Of a stretch of DNA of 64,000 nt, positions 44,324 to 52,391 are shown in pieces. The position numbers were made by a program, and so were the translations under genes. The notes beneath the pieces were generated by a model, which did not search any database, was not told the DNA's origin, and saw only the letters and a list, made by a program, of their open reading frames with translations. Location of the stretch: NCBI RefSeq assembly GCF_900114465.1, contig NZ_FOTD01000010.1, forward strand, positions 1 to 64,000. The letters are read 5' to 3'. Position 1 is the stretch's first letter; every line of letters begins with the position of its first letter. Origin of the DNA: Trichococcus palustris. Lineage in GTDB: Bacteria > Bacillota > Bacilli > Lactobacillales > Aerococcaceae.

Positions 44324-45187
44324 ATGTATAAAAATTTAAAAGAAGTTACTGCTATGGCAGAAGAACTGAATATGACAATCGGCGCATTCAACACGCACAA
44401 TCTAGAAATGTTACCAGAAATGATTCGCGGAGCAAAAGAAATGGGTAGCCCGATCATTATTCAAACGAGTATCGATACAGCAAAATATATTGGCTATAAA
44501 CTCATCGTTGCTGTAGTTAAAGAAATAGCAGCAGACGAGATGGTTGATGTAGTTCTACATTTGGATCATGCGAGAGATTTCGATGAGATCAAGGCAGCTA
44601 TCGATGCAGGGTTTTCAAGCGTAATGTATGACGGTTCGCATTTGCCGTTCAAAGAAAACATAGCGAAAACAAGAGCCGTCGTGGAATATGCACATGCCCA
44701 TGGTGTGTCTGTAGAAGGTGAACTGGGTACAATCGGAGGAACAGAAGAAGGTATCTCAGTTGCGGAAAATGACAAAGTTTACACTAAACCGGAGGATGCC
44801 GTTGAGTTTGTTGAGAAAACGGGTGTAGATGCTTTAGCTATTGCGATTGGGACTAACCACGGTCAATTCAAATCCAAAACAGAGGTAAATATTCCATTGC
44901 TCAAAGAAATCAATGCCGTAGTTGATGTGCCCTTAGTGATCCATGGCGGTACCGGCGTGAAGGAAGAAGATTATCCTGAACTGATCAATAATGGTATCCG
45001 CAAATTTAACGTAGGTACTGAATTATTAGTGAATTGGAACAAAGAGGCAAAAGACTGTTTTAGCACCACTGAACTGAACAAATCACTCAGACACAATGTC
45101 ATCCCTGCTAACATGAAAGTGAAAGAGATTGTAAAACATAAAATCGGATTATTTATGAATGTAGATAGTCCATTAAAGATAGGCTAG
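44324..45187 (+). CDS. Class II (zinc) ketose-bisphosphate aldolase family protein
   Basis: 287 residues of the FbaA/GatY/KbaY family. Metal and catalytic segments: VVLHLDHARDF (zinc histidine and catalytic aspartate; HLDHG in most relatives, HLDHA here), VEGELGTIGGTEEG, and PLVIHGGTGVKEEDY with the second zinc histidine. It cleaves a ketose phosphate or bisphosphate into dihydroxyacetone phosphate and an aldehyde. The Ala in place of Gly after HLDH and the operon context suggest a substrate other than fructose 1,6-bisphosphate. Start at 44324 after AAAGGAAATG. Confidence 0.85.
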   Translation: MYKNLKEVTAMAEELNMTIGAFNTHNLEMLPEMIRGAKEMGSPIIIQTSIDTAKYIGYKLIVAVVKEIAADEMVDVVLHLDHARDFDEIKAAIDAGFSSVMYDGSHLPFKENIAKTRAVVEYAHAHGVSVEGELGTIGGTEEGISVAENDKVYTKPEDAVEFVEKTGVDALAIAIGTNHGQFKSKTEVNIPLLKEINAVVDVPLVIHGGTGVKEEDYPELINNGIRKFNVGTELLVNWNKEAKDCFSTTELNKSLRHNVIPANMKVKEIVKHKIGLFMNVDSPLKIG

Positions 45188-45194
45188 GCTTCAA

Positions 45195-45797
45195 ATGGAT
45201 AAGTATCTTATTTTAATAGCAGGGAGTCCAGCAACAGGAAAAAGCTACTTAATCAATTTGATAAAAAAAGTTCTACCAGACATGTTCATCCTTACTCCGG
45301 ATGAAGGAAAGGAGATATTCGCCGACTCAGTAGGTTTTGATAGCTTGGAGGAGAAGGCACAATTAGAAAAAAAAGTTTGGGAATTCTATTATGGGGCATT
45401 GGATCTATATATGAGTGCGGGCAAACGATTCATTTTATCGGAATATCCGTTCTCCAATAAACAACGCTCTTCCTTAGAAAGTTTAGCAAACAAATATTCA
45501 TATAAAGTTATAACGATTAGACTAGTAGCCGATTTTGATGCTTTATGGGCCAGAAGAAAAGTGCGAGATATCGAAAATGATAGGCATTTGAGTCATGTAA
45601 TGTCACACTATCATTTTGGAGATTCTCTGGATGATCGTTCAAAAGCAGATAGTCTGATTACGGAAGAAGAATTCAGGAACATTATTGAAACGCGACAATA
45701 TAACGAGTTCTCATTAGGTCAACTGTATGAGTATGATGTGTCTGATTTTTCTAAGGTAGACTATACGGATTTGTTGAATAAATTGAGAACGCTTTAG
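45195..45797 (+). CDS. P-loop NTPase, kinase-like
   Basis: 200 residues. A Walker A motif GSPATGKSY at residues 10-18, and a shikimate/adenylate-kinase-like alpha/beta layout with LIDs rich in arginine (LWARRKVRDIENDRH). No family name can be given with confidence; AAA_33-type or zeta-toxin-like small-molecule kinases look closest. It begins seven bases after the aldolase stop without a clear ribosome site, so is probably translationally coupled. As the last gene of a PTS/aldolase operon it may phosphorylate the imported sugar phosphate to the bisphosphate the aldolase needs (inference). Confidence 0.7.
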   Translation: MDKYLILIAGSPATGKSYLINLIKKVLPDMFILTPDEGKEIFADSVGFDSLEEKAQLEKKVWEFYYGALDLYMSAGKRFILSEYPFSNKQRSSLESLANKYSYKVITIRLVADFDALWARRKVRDIENDRHLSHVMSHYHFGDSLDDRSKADSLITEEEFRNIIETRQYNEFSLGQLYEYDVSDFSKVDYTDLLNKLRTL

Positions 45798-45910
45798 TGG
45801 GGGTAACACTTTTCAGACATGAGTCCAATCTTTTGTGAAGGTGTACATGAATGTACAATGATTTGATTCTAATTATTTATCACGGGTTTTTACAATTAGA
45901 TTGATAAAAA

Positions 45911-45949
45911 GGGGTTAGAGACATTAATTTTATAATGTTTCTAATCCTA
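45911..45949 (+). terminator. Terminator of the ascorbate-type PTS operon
   Basis: GGTTAGAGACATTA pairs with TAATGTTTCTAATCC apart from one mismatch, followed by TATTATTTGCTTTTG; about 115 bases after the kinase gene. Confidence 0.6.
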
Positions 45950-46057
45950 TTATTTGCTTTTGTATTATATAACTTGACAGATATGATCTGGAAATTATTC
46001 AAATCACGATACAAAAAAGTATCTATCAGTTTGACTTTCGCTAAGTAATCTTGCCAT

Positions 46058-46214
46058 TTAATGAGAATAAATAGGTATAGCGGGATATCCTTCCGCGACT
46101 TTTTCTTCAATCAGTTTACGATAAGTATCCAAATTACTTGCTATCTCTAAGGCTGGATTCTTTGGTTTGGTCAGCTCGGGATTATCACAAATGGTTCCAA
46201 CGACAACTAACTCT
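46058..46214 (-). pseudogene. 3' remnant of an unidentified gene
   Basis: An open frame without a start reads HSSELVVVGTICDNPELTKP, continues about 30 more residues and stops at 46058 after IPIYSH. Codon use and hydrophobic pattern look genuinely coding. Family not recognised. Upstream it is cut where the next fragment ends. Confidence 0.5.
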
Positions 46215-46237
46215 GATGAATGCTCTTGGCTTTTTTA

Positions 46238-46410
46238 TTATTTCATTTCGTTCTTCAGTATCTCCAGCCATTCTTCCAACACATCTCTGTCCTCAGCAAA
46301 ATCCGTCGTCTGGGCAAGGCCTTTTTCATAGATTTCCTTGGCCTTCTCAAAATCCGTGGGCTGATAGAAGTGGTACACGTCTTCCCAGCCGACATTAGTA
46401 GGTATTGGTC
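46238..46410 (-). pseudogene. 3' remnant of a TPR-like gene
   Basis: About 57 residues ending EEWLEILKNEMK-stop, with YHFYQPTDFEKAKEIYEKGL resembling a tetratricopeptide unit. The longer frame up to 46873 is antisense to the yccF-like gene and not credible, so only this C-terminal piece is real coding sequence. Confidence 0.5.
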
Positions 46411-46550
46411 TTATTTTAGCACTTGATGGGTTGGGAAGTAAGGAATTCTCGCACGTGAATGTGCATCTTTGAGTGGAAAATTCAGTACTTAGACCGATGC
46501 CTAAGCACTCAACAGGGATTATAATGTAAAGGAAAGAGAGGTTGAGGATC

Positions 46551-46919
46551 ATGAATTTCTTAATGAATCTGGTTTGGTTTGTTTTGGGTGGGTTTATCAG
46601 CTTTTTTTCCTGGATTGTGATCGGAATCCTGTGGTGCCTGACAATTGTCGGGACTCCTGTCGGCATGCAATGCTTCAAGTTCGCGGTAATGGCGGCAGTG
46701 CCCTTCGGCAGGGAAATCCGCATAAGCGACAGCGGCACATCTTTGATCATAAACATTGTCTGGATGCTGTTGGGCGGATTGGCATTGGCGGCTGAAGAAG
46801 TCATCCTGGGTGTTGCTTTCTGCCTAACAATTGTGGGCATTCCTTTTGGGCTGCAGCATTTCAAGCATGCCAAATTGGCACTGATGCCGTTCGGTGCGGA
46901 AATCTATCGGATTTCTTAA
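46551..46919 (+). CDS. YccF domain-containing membrane protein
   Basis: 122 residues built of two similar halves, each with a hydrophobic helix and the motif LWCLTIVGTPVGMQCFK (first) or AFCLTIVGIPFGLQHFK (second), then a PFG-x-EI end. This internal duplication defines YccF proteins, small inner-membrane proteins of unknown function. GAGAGGTTGAGG precedes the ATG at 46551. Stands alone between gene debris and a terminator at 46990. Confidence 0.85.
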   Translation: MNFLMNLVWFVLGGFISFFSWIVIGILWCLTIVGTPVGMQCFKFAVMAAVPFGREIRISDSGTSLIINIVWMLLGGLALAAEEVILGVAFCLTIVGIPFGLQHFKHAKLALMPFGAEIYRIS

Positions 46920-46989
46920 TATCCAATGCCGTCATCGAATAGATTGGTAGATGGGTGCGCTGCCGAAGAAAGACCCTATTTTAAAAAGT

Positions 46990-47041
46990 AATGAGGCTTC
47001 TTATACCCAGTCGATCACTGGTATAAGGGGCCTCATTTTTT
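46990..47041 (+). terminator. Terminator between yccF-like and nmrA-like genes
   Basis: AATGAGGCTTCTTATACC pairs with GGTATAAGGGGCCTCATT with one mismatch, then TTTTT; usable for the plus-strand gene. Confidence 0.8.
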
Positions 47042-47108
47042 ATAGAGCCAAAACTATAACTTTTCAGGGTCACAAGCAATTACGCTGAAAAGGTTAGGCA
47101 CAATTCAA

Positions 47109-47984
47109 TTATTTATTTTGCGTGATTTCCTTTACGATTTGGCTCAACGCCTCATTGATCGGGGTTGCCGGACGACCAAGCAGTTTCTCGAAATCGTTGC
47201 TCTCAACATCCAGGGAGCCTACTCGAATGCTTTTTTGGATCTCAACAAGGATAGGAATAACGAAATCCGGCACACCAGCATCCTGCATGATTTCAGCATA
47301 GGCAGCGTCATCAACCTGTTGCACGCTTACTTCTTTACCTAGTACGCTTCCGAGAGCTGCTGCTATTTCTTCTTGAGTCGATACCTTGCCAGAAAGCTCG
47401 TAGATTGTATTTTCGTGCCCGTCACCGGAAAGTACGGCAGCCGCAGCCTCTGCATAATCTTGTTGCAATGCCCAGCCGACCTTGCCGGCTCCTGCTGATG
47501 TGACCCAAGGAGATCCTGCCAGGACACCTTGAATACTTGAAATTTCATTCTCCAAGTACCAGTTGTTGCGCAAGAAGGAGTAGGGGATCCCTGTCTTCAA
47601 GATCGCTTCTTCTGTGAACTGATGCGTGGGAGCGAATAAATTTTTGCTTTCTTTTGCATTCGCTAAACTGGTATACGCGATGAAAGCGACGCTGGCGCGT
47701 TCTGCCGCAGCTACCGCATTGGCATGCTGGCGGATTCTTGTTTCATTATCCCCATCTGCAGAGACAAGCAATAAACGATCGACACCTGCAAAAGCAGCAT
47801 CCAATGTTTCCGGATGATCGAAATCCCCTTGTCGGACTTCCACTCCACGTGCCCTTAATTCTTCCGCTTTCTCCGGGTTACGAACACTGACAGCCAGTTG
47901 ACTGGCTGGTACAGTCTTCAACAGCATTTCTACAACCTTGGTTCCGAATTTTCCAGTTGCTCCGGTTACTAATAATTTCATCAT
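47109..47984 (-). CDS. NmrA-like NAD(P)-binding protein (QorB-type quinone oxidoreductase)
   Basis: 291 residues. Rossmann motif LVTGATGKFGTKVVEMLL at the N-terminus, VRNPEKAEELRARGVEVRQGDFDHPETL typical of NmrA/QorB proteins, and FLRNNWYLEN in the middle. Atypical short-chain dehydrogenases of this group reduce quinones or sense NADP. AGGGAGAG precedes ATGATG; the long N-terminal extension to 48062 is excluded. Divergent from an HxlR-family regulator 130 bases away, the usual arrangement for quinone- or electrophile-inducible reductases. Confidence 0.85.
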   Translation of the reverse strand: MMKLLVTGATGKFGTKVVEMLLKTVPASQLAVSVRNPEKAEELRARGVEVRQGDFDHPETLDAAFAGVDRLLLVSADGDNETRIRQHANAVAAAERASVAFIAYTSLANAKESKNLFAPTHQFTEEAILKTGIPYSFLRNNWYLENEISSIQGVLAGSPWVTSAGAGKVGWALQQDYAEAAAAVLSGDGHENTIYELSGKVSTQEEIAAALGSVLGKEVSVQQVDDAAYAEIMQDAGVPDFVIPILVEIQKSIRVGSLDVESNDFEKLLGRPATPINEALSQIVKEITQNK

Positions 47985-48116
47985 GCATCTCTCCCTTTTT
48001 TTGTTTACTTTTTTATAGTAAGCTAATAGTATAACAATAGACATCTTTTTGAAAGTAGGCACTTTTTAATGACCTAGTCACAAAAACAGTACCATTAAGA
48101 ACGGGAGGGGTTTATT

Positions 48117-48461
48117 ATGGCAAGAAGTCGGTTTGGTGAACCTGCAGGGGAGCAAATAGAGGTTTGCCCCGTAACGCAAACGCAAGACATCATTGCGGGG
48201 AAATGGAAGATCATCATCTTATGGAATTTAAGCACGCAGACAAGAAGGTTCAATGAGCTCCAACGGTTGTTGCCTAATATTTCGAAAGGGATACTGACAA
48301 GGCAATTGAGGGAATTGGAAGAAGATCAGATGGTTCATAGAGAAGTTTATAAGGAAGTTCCGCCAAAAGTAGAATATTCCTTAACGCCATTGGGGCAAAG
48401 TTTCATCCCGATCCTGCAGAGCATGGGCGAATGGAGCAAAAAGAATTTAGTAAGTAAATAA
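48117..48461 (+). CDS. HxlR-family transcriptional regulator with conserved N-terminal cysteine
   Basis: 114 residues. Winged helix of the HxlR class: CPVTQTQDIIAGKWKIIILW, RRFNELQRLLPNISKGILTRQLRELEEDQMVHR, PPKVEYSLTPLG. Cys17 in EVCPV corresponds to the redox-active cysteine of YodB, HypR and QorR, which respond to quinones, diamide or hypochlorite. GGGAGGGG precedes the ATG. It diverges from the NmrA-like gene, which I infer to be its target. Terminator directly after. Confidence 0.88.
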   Translation: MARSRFGEPAGEQIEVCPVTQTQDIIAGKWKIIILWNLSTQTRRFNELQRLLPNISKGILTRQLRELEEDQMVHREVYKEVPPKVEYSLTPLGQSFIPILQSMGEWSKKNLVSK

Positions 48462-48499
48462 AAAGAGTCGATTTCTTGCAACGAGGAATCGACTTTTTT
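48461..48499 (+). terminator. Terminator of the HxlR gene
   Basis: AAAAGAGTCGATTTCTT pairs with AGGAATCGACTTTTT around a short loop, adjoining the stop codon. Confidence 0.8.
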
Positions 48500-48500
48500 A

Positions 48501-48650
48501 CATTAAATCCCCGACGAAGCCCTGTTCGCCGATAATTACAAGAGAAATGTACGTCAAATTATCGACGAGGCCCACCTCATCGGGAAACAAAAGAGAAAAG
48601 TACGTTAAATCCCCGACGAAGCCCTAGTTCGTCTATAAATCCCGTCTCAT
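48501..48650 (+). repeat. Three tandem ~51-bp repeats, each with a small hairpin
   Basis: Units begin near 48501, 48552 and 48603 with (C/T)AAAT-x-x-(C/T)CGACGA(A/G)GCCC. AGAGAAATGTACGT and AGAGAAAAGTACGT join them. Within each unit CGACGAA or CGACGAGG pairs with a following TTCG-x-CG, CCTCATCG or TTCGTC. Non-coding, between the HxlR terminator and the MgtC-like gene. Confidence 0.65.
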
Positions 48651-48798
48651 CATCAAATTGAACAGATAAAACACGATAACGGACGACTTGAAAATGAATG
48701 CAGCCATTTCCGCAAGATAGTGCTATCCTCTGCTTTCGTCATAGGGTATATTTAATGGAAACATGTATGGAACGAAAAAAGATAGGAGGGATGTATCT

Positions 48799-49509
48799 AT
48801 GGCATCTTTAGATTTAATGGAACTTAACATCCGCTTGCTGTCCGCCGTCGTCATAGGCACGGTGATTGGATCGGAACGGCAAATGAAAGGACAGGCTGCG
48901 GGATTGCGTACGAATATACTCGTCTGCCTTGCGGCGTGCATCATAACCATCATCCAGGTGTTGTCCAGTCAGGAAGTCGTTGCGCTTGCCTTGCAAAATG
49001 AAGCGCTGCAGTCCGTACTGAGCACCGACTTCACGCGGATAACCGCCCAAATCGTTTCCGGAATCGGGTTCATCGGCGCGGGTACCATCCTGGTGACCAA
49101 AAACAATAAGGTCGCCGGTCTGACGAGCGCCGCTTCGCTCTGGTCTGTGGCGGGGCTAGGCATAGCCGTCGGAATGGGCTATTATTATCTCGCGTTCACG
49201 GGCTGTTCGATCATCTATATCGTGTTGAGTGTCCTCAAAAAAATATTCGAAAGCAAAAAGACCATCAAGCTTACTGTGTACTTCAAAGGCCCGAAGGATT
49301 TTAAAAATAAGCTTTCCCAGCTGTTTGAGGGTATGGGGATGGACATCCTGAAGATGGACTTCCGGGAGGAGTACAATGCGAAAGGTGATACGATCAATTG
49401 TTTCACTTATCGGGCGCAAGTATCGGATAAGTTGAACTTGAATGACGTCAGCAACAAACTGGTCGATTTTGATGAGTCCATCAGCTATGTGAAAGTTGAT
49501 AACTTGTAG
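48799..49509 (+). CDS. MgtC/SapB-family membrane protein
   Basis: 236 residues. The N-terminal membrane domain has the family signature: AVVIGTVIGSERQMKGQAAGLRTN, then SGIGFIGAGTILVTKNNKVAGLTSAASLW, with about four to five helices. A C-terminal cytoplasmic domain of about 85 residues (ACT-like, LTVYFKGPKDFKNKL onward) follows. MgtC proteins affect magnesium homeostasis and F-type ATPase activity in pathogens; many environmental homologues have unknown roles. TAGGAGGG precedes the ATG at 48799, so the longer frame from 48763 is rejected. Confidence 0.88.
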   Translation: MASLDLMELNIRLLSAVVIGTVIGSERQMKGQAAGLRTNILVCLAACIITIIQVLSSQEVVALALQNEALQSVLSTDFTRITAQIVSGIGFIGAGTILVTKNNKVAGLTSAASLWSVAGLGIAVGMGYYYLAFTGCSIIYIVLSVLKKIFESKKTIKLTVYFKGPKDFKNKLSQLFEGMGMDILKMDFREEYNAKGDTINCFTYRAQVSDKLNLNDVSNKLVDFDESISYVKVDNL

Positions 49510-49639
49510 GGAAAGGATTAATCCGGCTATTCCTTACTGTCGTTGCAGCCAAGGCAACCATCAAAGTGGTTGACCACTTAAAGCAACAGTAAGCAGCGAA
49601 AGCATCGTTAGTCGGATGCAAATTTCTATAGGAAGACAA

Positions 49640-49678
49640 AAAAACATCACCCGAAATATATTTTTGGGTGATGTTTTT
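49640..49678. terminator. Bidirectional terminator between MgtC-like and MerR genes
   Basis: AAAAACATCACCC pairs with GGGTGATGTTTTT around an AT-rich loop; the genes on each side converge on it. Confidence 0.8.
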
Positions 49679-49691
49679 TATCTGAAGCATA

Positions 49692-50069
49692 TTAAATCAT
49701 AAGTTCCCCGACTTTTTGCTGCAGGACCGTATCGTAGTTTTCGATTTTGTGGTCCAGTCGGTCCAGTGTTGCCTGCATGTCTTGCATTTTGCTTTGTAGC
49801 TGCTCCCGTTGCTCTATCAGCAACGTTCTGCGGGTTTCCAGTGTTGTATCGCCTTCGTGGAACAGACGGACGTACTCGATCAATACTTCAATTGGTAAGC
49901 CGGCAGAGCGCATGCATTTGGCGAAGTTGATCCATTTCATGTCTGTCTCATCGTAATTCCGGATTCCGCCCTGGGTCCGCTTGACGGTTGGGATCAGCCC
50001 GATCCGTTCGTAGTAGCGGAGCGTGTCGCTTGAAATACCATTGATTCTGCTTACCTCTGCAATGTTCAT
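49692..50069 (-). CDS. MerR-family transcriptional regulator
   Basis: 125 residues. N-terminal winged helix MNIAEVSRINGISSDTLRYYERIGLI followed by GGIRNYDETDMKWINFAKCMRSAGLPIE, then a coiled-coil dimerisation helix. This is the AdhR/NmlR-like branch, which often responds to aldehydes or other electrophiles. GGGAGGAT precedes the ATG. It is 36 bases downstream of a phosphatase gene in the same direction. Three palindromic MerR-type promoter elements at 50719-50923 are the probable targets. Confidence 0.88.
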   Translation of the reverse strand: MNIAEVSRINGISSDTLRYYERIGLIPTVKRTQGGIRNYDETDMKWINFAKCMRSAGLPIEVLIEYVRLFHEGDTTLETRRTLLIEQREQLQSKMQDMQATLDRLDHKIENYDTVLQQKVGELMI

Positions 50070-50105
50070 AATGGATCCTCCCGTTGTCTGAAGTGTGGGT
50101 ATGTT

Positions 50106-50675
50106 CTAAATACCGTGCTGGATGACTTCCAGCAGGGTGAAGTTCTTGTCGGTGACGTCATATTCATATTTGAAAATGCAGCAGTTGGGAACTCCTTTCT
50201 GCAGGACTTCATGCGGATCCTGCCAGGCGCTCAAGAAATGGATGCAAGCCCCAGCGTGGGAAACGGCCAAGACGCTGTGATGGTCATCCTGCTCCATGAT
50301 TTCCTTACAGGTTTTGACTACCCGTTCCCTTACCTGTTCCCCAGACTCGCCGCCGTACTGAAGGAAAAAGGTGCTCTTATCTTCGGGATTCAGGTCTTCG
50401 CTTTCGCCTTCGAACGCCCCGAAATGCATTTCCTTCAAGCCTTTTAGCCGCGTATAGGGCATTTCATTATTGGTGACGATTTCCAACGTATCGCTACTGC
50501 GTTCCGCTGTGGAACTGTAGGCGTGGTCCAGCGAAATATCGCTGAAATAAGCGGATGCTACTTTGGCTTGTTGGATGCCGAGTTCGGTCAAAGGGGAATC
50601 GCAGGATCCCTGTATTTTTCTTCGGACATTGAATAGTGTCTGCCCGTGCCGCATCAAATAAAAAGTCTTCTTCAA
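50106..50675 (-). CDS. Histidine phosphatase family protein
   Basis: 189 residues. Phosphohistidine site LMRHGQTLFN with H10, then SSTAERSSDTLEIV containing the second active-site arginine, and VSHAGACIHFL with the distal histidine. Broad family (phosphoglycerate mutase-like, sugar phosphatases); substrate unknown. The start is a TTG at 50675: GGAGG lies eight bases upstream and no ATG is nearby. First gene of a two-gene unit with the MerR regulator. Confidence 0.85.
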   Translation of the reverse strand: MKKTFYLMRHGQTLFNVRRKIQGSCDSPLTELGIQQAKVASAYFSDISLDHAYSSTAERSSDTLEIVTNNEMPYTRLKGLKEMHFGAFEGESEDLNPEDKSTFFLQYGGESGEQVRERVVKTCKEIMEQDDHHSVLAVSHAGACIHFLSAWQDPHEVLQKGVPNCCIFKYEYDVTDKNFTLLEVIQHGI

Positions 50676-50718
50676 ATAATGGCCTCCTCCGGAAAGATGG
50701 ATCTTACCTCGTTAACGA

Positions 50719-50749
50719 CTACATTAACTTGAAGTTGACTCCAAGTCAA
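50719..50749 (-). promoter_or_regulatory. MerR-type palindrome before the phosphatase-merR unit
   Basis: On the minus strand TTGACT (50744-50749) with a TAATGT (17 bases away) or ATGTAG (19 bases). The palindrome CTTGAAGTTGACTCCAAG (50728-50745) fills the spacer. Confidence 0.55.
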
Positions 50750-50824
50750 GAGGTGGAGCATCTAAAAGAAAAAATTTATATTTTATTATGTTTTTTCGCC
50801 GCCACCATCTTTTACTACAAACAT

Positions 50825-50855
50825 ACTCTACACCCTGGAGTTAACTCGAAGTCAA
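50825..50855 (-). promoter_or_regulatory. Second minus-strand MerR-type promoter
   Basis: TTGACT (50850-50855), 19-base spacer, TAGAGT (50825-50830), with the dyad CTGGAGTTAACTCGAAG in the spacer. The stretched 19-base spacing is the hallmark of MerR-activated promoters. Confidence 0.6.
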
Positions 50856-50892
50856 GTATTCTTCTAAAAAGAGAAAACCTTTTTAAATAGTC

Positions 50893-50923
50893 TTGACCTG
50901 GAGTGCACTCCAGGTGTTAGGAT
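50893..50923 (+). promoter_or_regulatory. MerR-type promoter of the MFS gene
   Basis: TTGACC, 19-base spacer, TAGGAT, with the perfect 18-bp palindrome CCTGGAGTGCACTCCAGG at 50897-50914. Confidence 0.75.
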
Positions 50924-50991
50924 TGATGAAATCGGACACTCGCTCCAGAAAAAATACAGAGGAGCATACAACGCGGAAAGGCGGATTCCTT

Positions 50992-52209
50992 ATGAAGAAC
51001 GAACTATTGAAGAAAATATCGATCCTATCGGTCTCGTTTATTGTCGTCTCGGGAGGGGCTGTCGCAGCCAACATCCCGGCCATGGCCAAGACATTCGCTG
51101 ATGTCCCTTTATCGACAGTCGAGATGTTATCGACGATCCCGGCGCTCTTCATCATCGTTTCGGTGCTGATGAGCAATACGATTGCGCGGTATTTGGGATA
51201 TAAGCGGACAATCGCGATCGGGATAGCGATTGTCTTGGTTTCCGGCATCATCCCGGCCATTACAAATAATTTTTGGATCATCTTTATTTCGCGGGCGCTG
51301 TTCGGCATTGGTATAGGGCTGTTCAATTCTCTGCTCATTGCGATTATCAGCCATTTTTATGACGGTGACGAGCGGTCAGCCATGATCGGTTTCCAGAGCG
51401 CTTTTGAAGGCTTGGGTGGAATGACGGCAACTTTCGCTGTGGGGCAGCTGTTGAAGATCGATTGGCAAACTTCTTTTTGGGTTTATTTGAGCGCATTGCC
51501 AGTCCTCATCCTATTCCTATTGTTCGTTCCGAATGTCACCTATGATGAAATCAGGAAAGAAAAATCACTCAACACAAGCGTGAAAAGGGTGGCGAATAAT
51601 AAGGCCAACAACGAAGCGGAAGTCGGGAAAAGAGCCTTCCTTGGCTATATCGTGCTGTTGGTTATCGTTGTCGTCATCTATATGTCCATCGCAGTAAAGG
51701 TTACGACTCTGATGACTACTCTAGGATACGGCGATGCGACTGACAGCAGCAACATCTTGGCTCTGATCGGGGTAGGCGCCATGGCCGCCGGCTTTCTTTT
51801 CGGGAAAGTCTATCGGGTCACGAAAAAATACACACTTCCGCTGGCTTTTTTCTTTATGAGCATCGGGATGCTGCTGATCGGTTCATCCAACAGTATTTTT
51901 CAGACTGGCATAGGAGCGATCATTTGCGGCTTTTCCGTCCGGACGTTCATCCCGTACTTGTTCAATAAAATCAATGCTTCCACCGCTGGAAATGCAGGCT
52001 ACCGGACGTCCTTGCTGTTGGTCGGGTTTAATTTCGGTTCCGCCTTTTCTCCCTACGGCATCGCTCTGCTGGAACGGGTATACCCTGTGAGCTCCGTCCG
52101 CGATATCTTTTTCATCGAGGCGGCCATGATGGTCATCTTGGCGCTGATCGGGGTGGTGTTGGCCACGAAAAAGCCGGTCGAAGACGAGCAGCCGCTTGTG
52201 GCGGAGTGA
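50992..52209 (+). CDS. Major facilitator superfamily transporter
   Basis: 405 residues with 12 predicted membrane helices. RYLGYKRTIAIGIAIVLVSG after helix 2 is the MFS A-like loop. The central cytoplasmic loop (about 195-220) is charged, and a polar tail follows helix 12. Probably a drug or metabolite exporter, with a MerR-controlled promoter upstream. The ATG at 50992 is chosen (GGAAAGGCGG upstream); the open frame from 50893 runs over the promoter and is not translated. Terminator at 52252. Confidence 0.85.
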   Translation: MKNELLKKISILSVSFIVVSGGAVAANIPAMAKTFADVPLSTVEMLSTIPALFIIVSVLMSNTIARYLGYKRTIAIGIAIVLVSGIIPAITNNFWIIFISRALFGIGIGLFNSLLIAIISHFYDGDERSAMIGFQSAFEGLGGMTATFAVGQLLKIDWQTSFWVYLSALPVLILFLLFVPNVTYDEIRKEKSLNTSVKRVANNKANNEAEVGKRAFLGYIVLLVIVVVIYMSIAVKVTTLMTTLGYGDATDSSNILALIGVGAMAAGFLFGKVYRVTKKYTLPLAFFFMSIGMLLIGSSNSIFQTGIGAIICGFSVRTFIPYLFNKINASTAGNAGYRTSLLLVGFNFGSAFSPYGIALLERVYPVSSVRDIFFIEAAMMVILALIGVVLATKKPVEDEQPLVAE

Positions 52210-52251
52210 TTCCAGAAGGGTTCGAAACGAACATCATTAGAGTGAAATAAG

Positions 52252-52297
52252 ATAACCCGCGAAAGACGCAGAGACGTCCTTCGCGGGTTATTTTTTC
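52252..52297 (+). terminator. Terminator of the MFS gene
   Basis: TAACCCGCGAAAGACG pairs with CGTCCTTCGCGGGTTA with one mismatch, loop CAGAGA, then TTTTTT. Confidence 0.85.
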
Positions 52298-52391
52298 GCT
52301 GAAAAGTGAATACGGGCTTGCTGTTTCTGAGCTTCATTGACAATCAGCATCGCACATATCCCATTTCGCTGTGTTCAGATTTCACTGAAAA

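Noticed and set aside
45880-46110. 76-codon minus-strand frame after the PTS operon
   Set aside because: Overlaps the terminator hairpin and a better-supported remnant frame; no start signal.
46238-46873. 211-codon minus-strand frame across the yccF-like gene
   Set aside because: Its upstream two thirds are antisense to a clear YccF gene; only the last about 57 codons look coding and are listed as a remnant.
48501-48650. Short repeats considered as a CRISPR array
   Set aside because: Only three units, the whole 51-bp unit is repeated with no unique spacers, and no cas gene is near.
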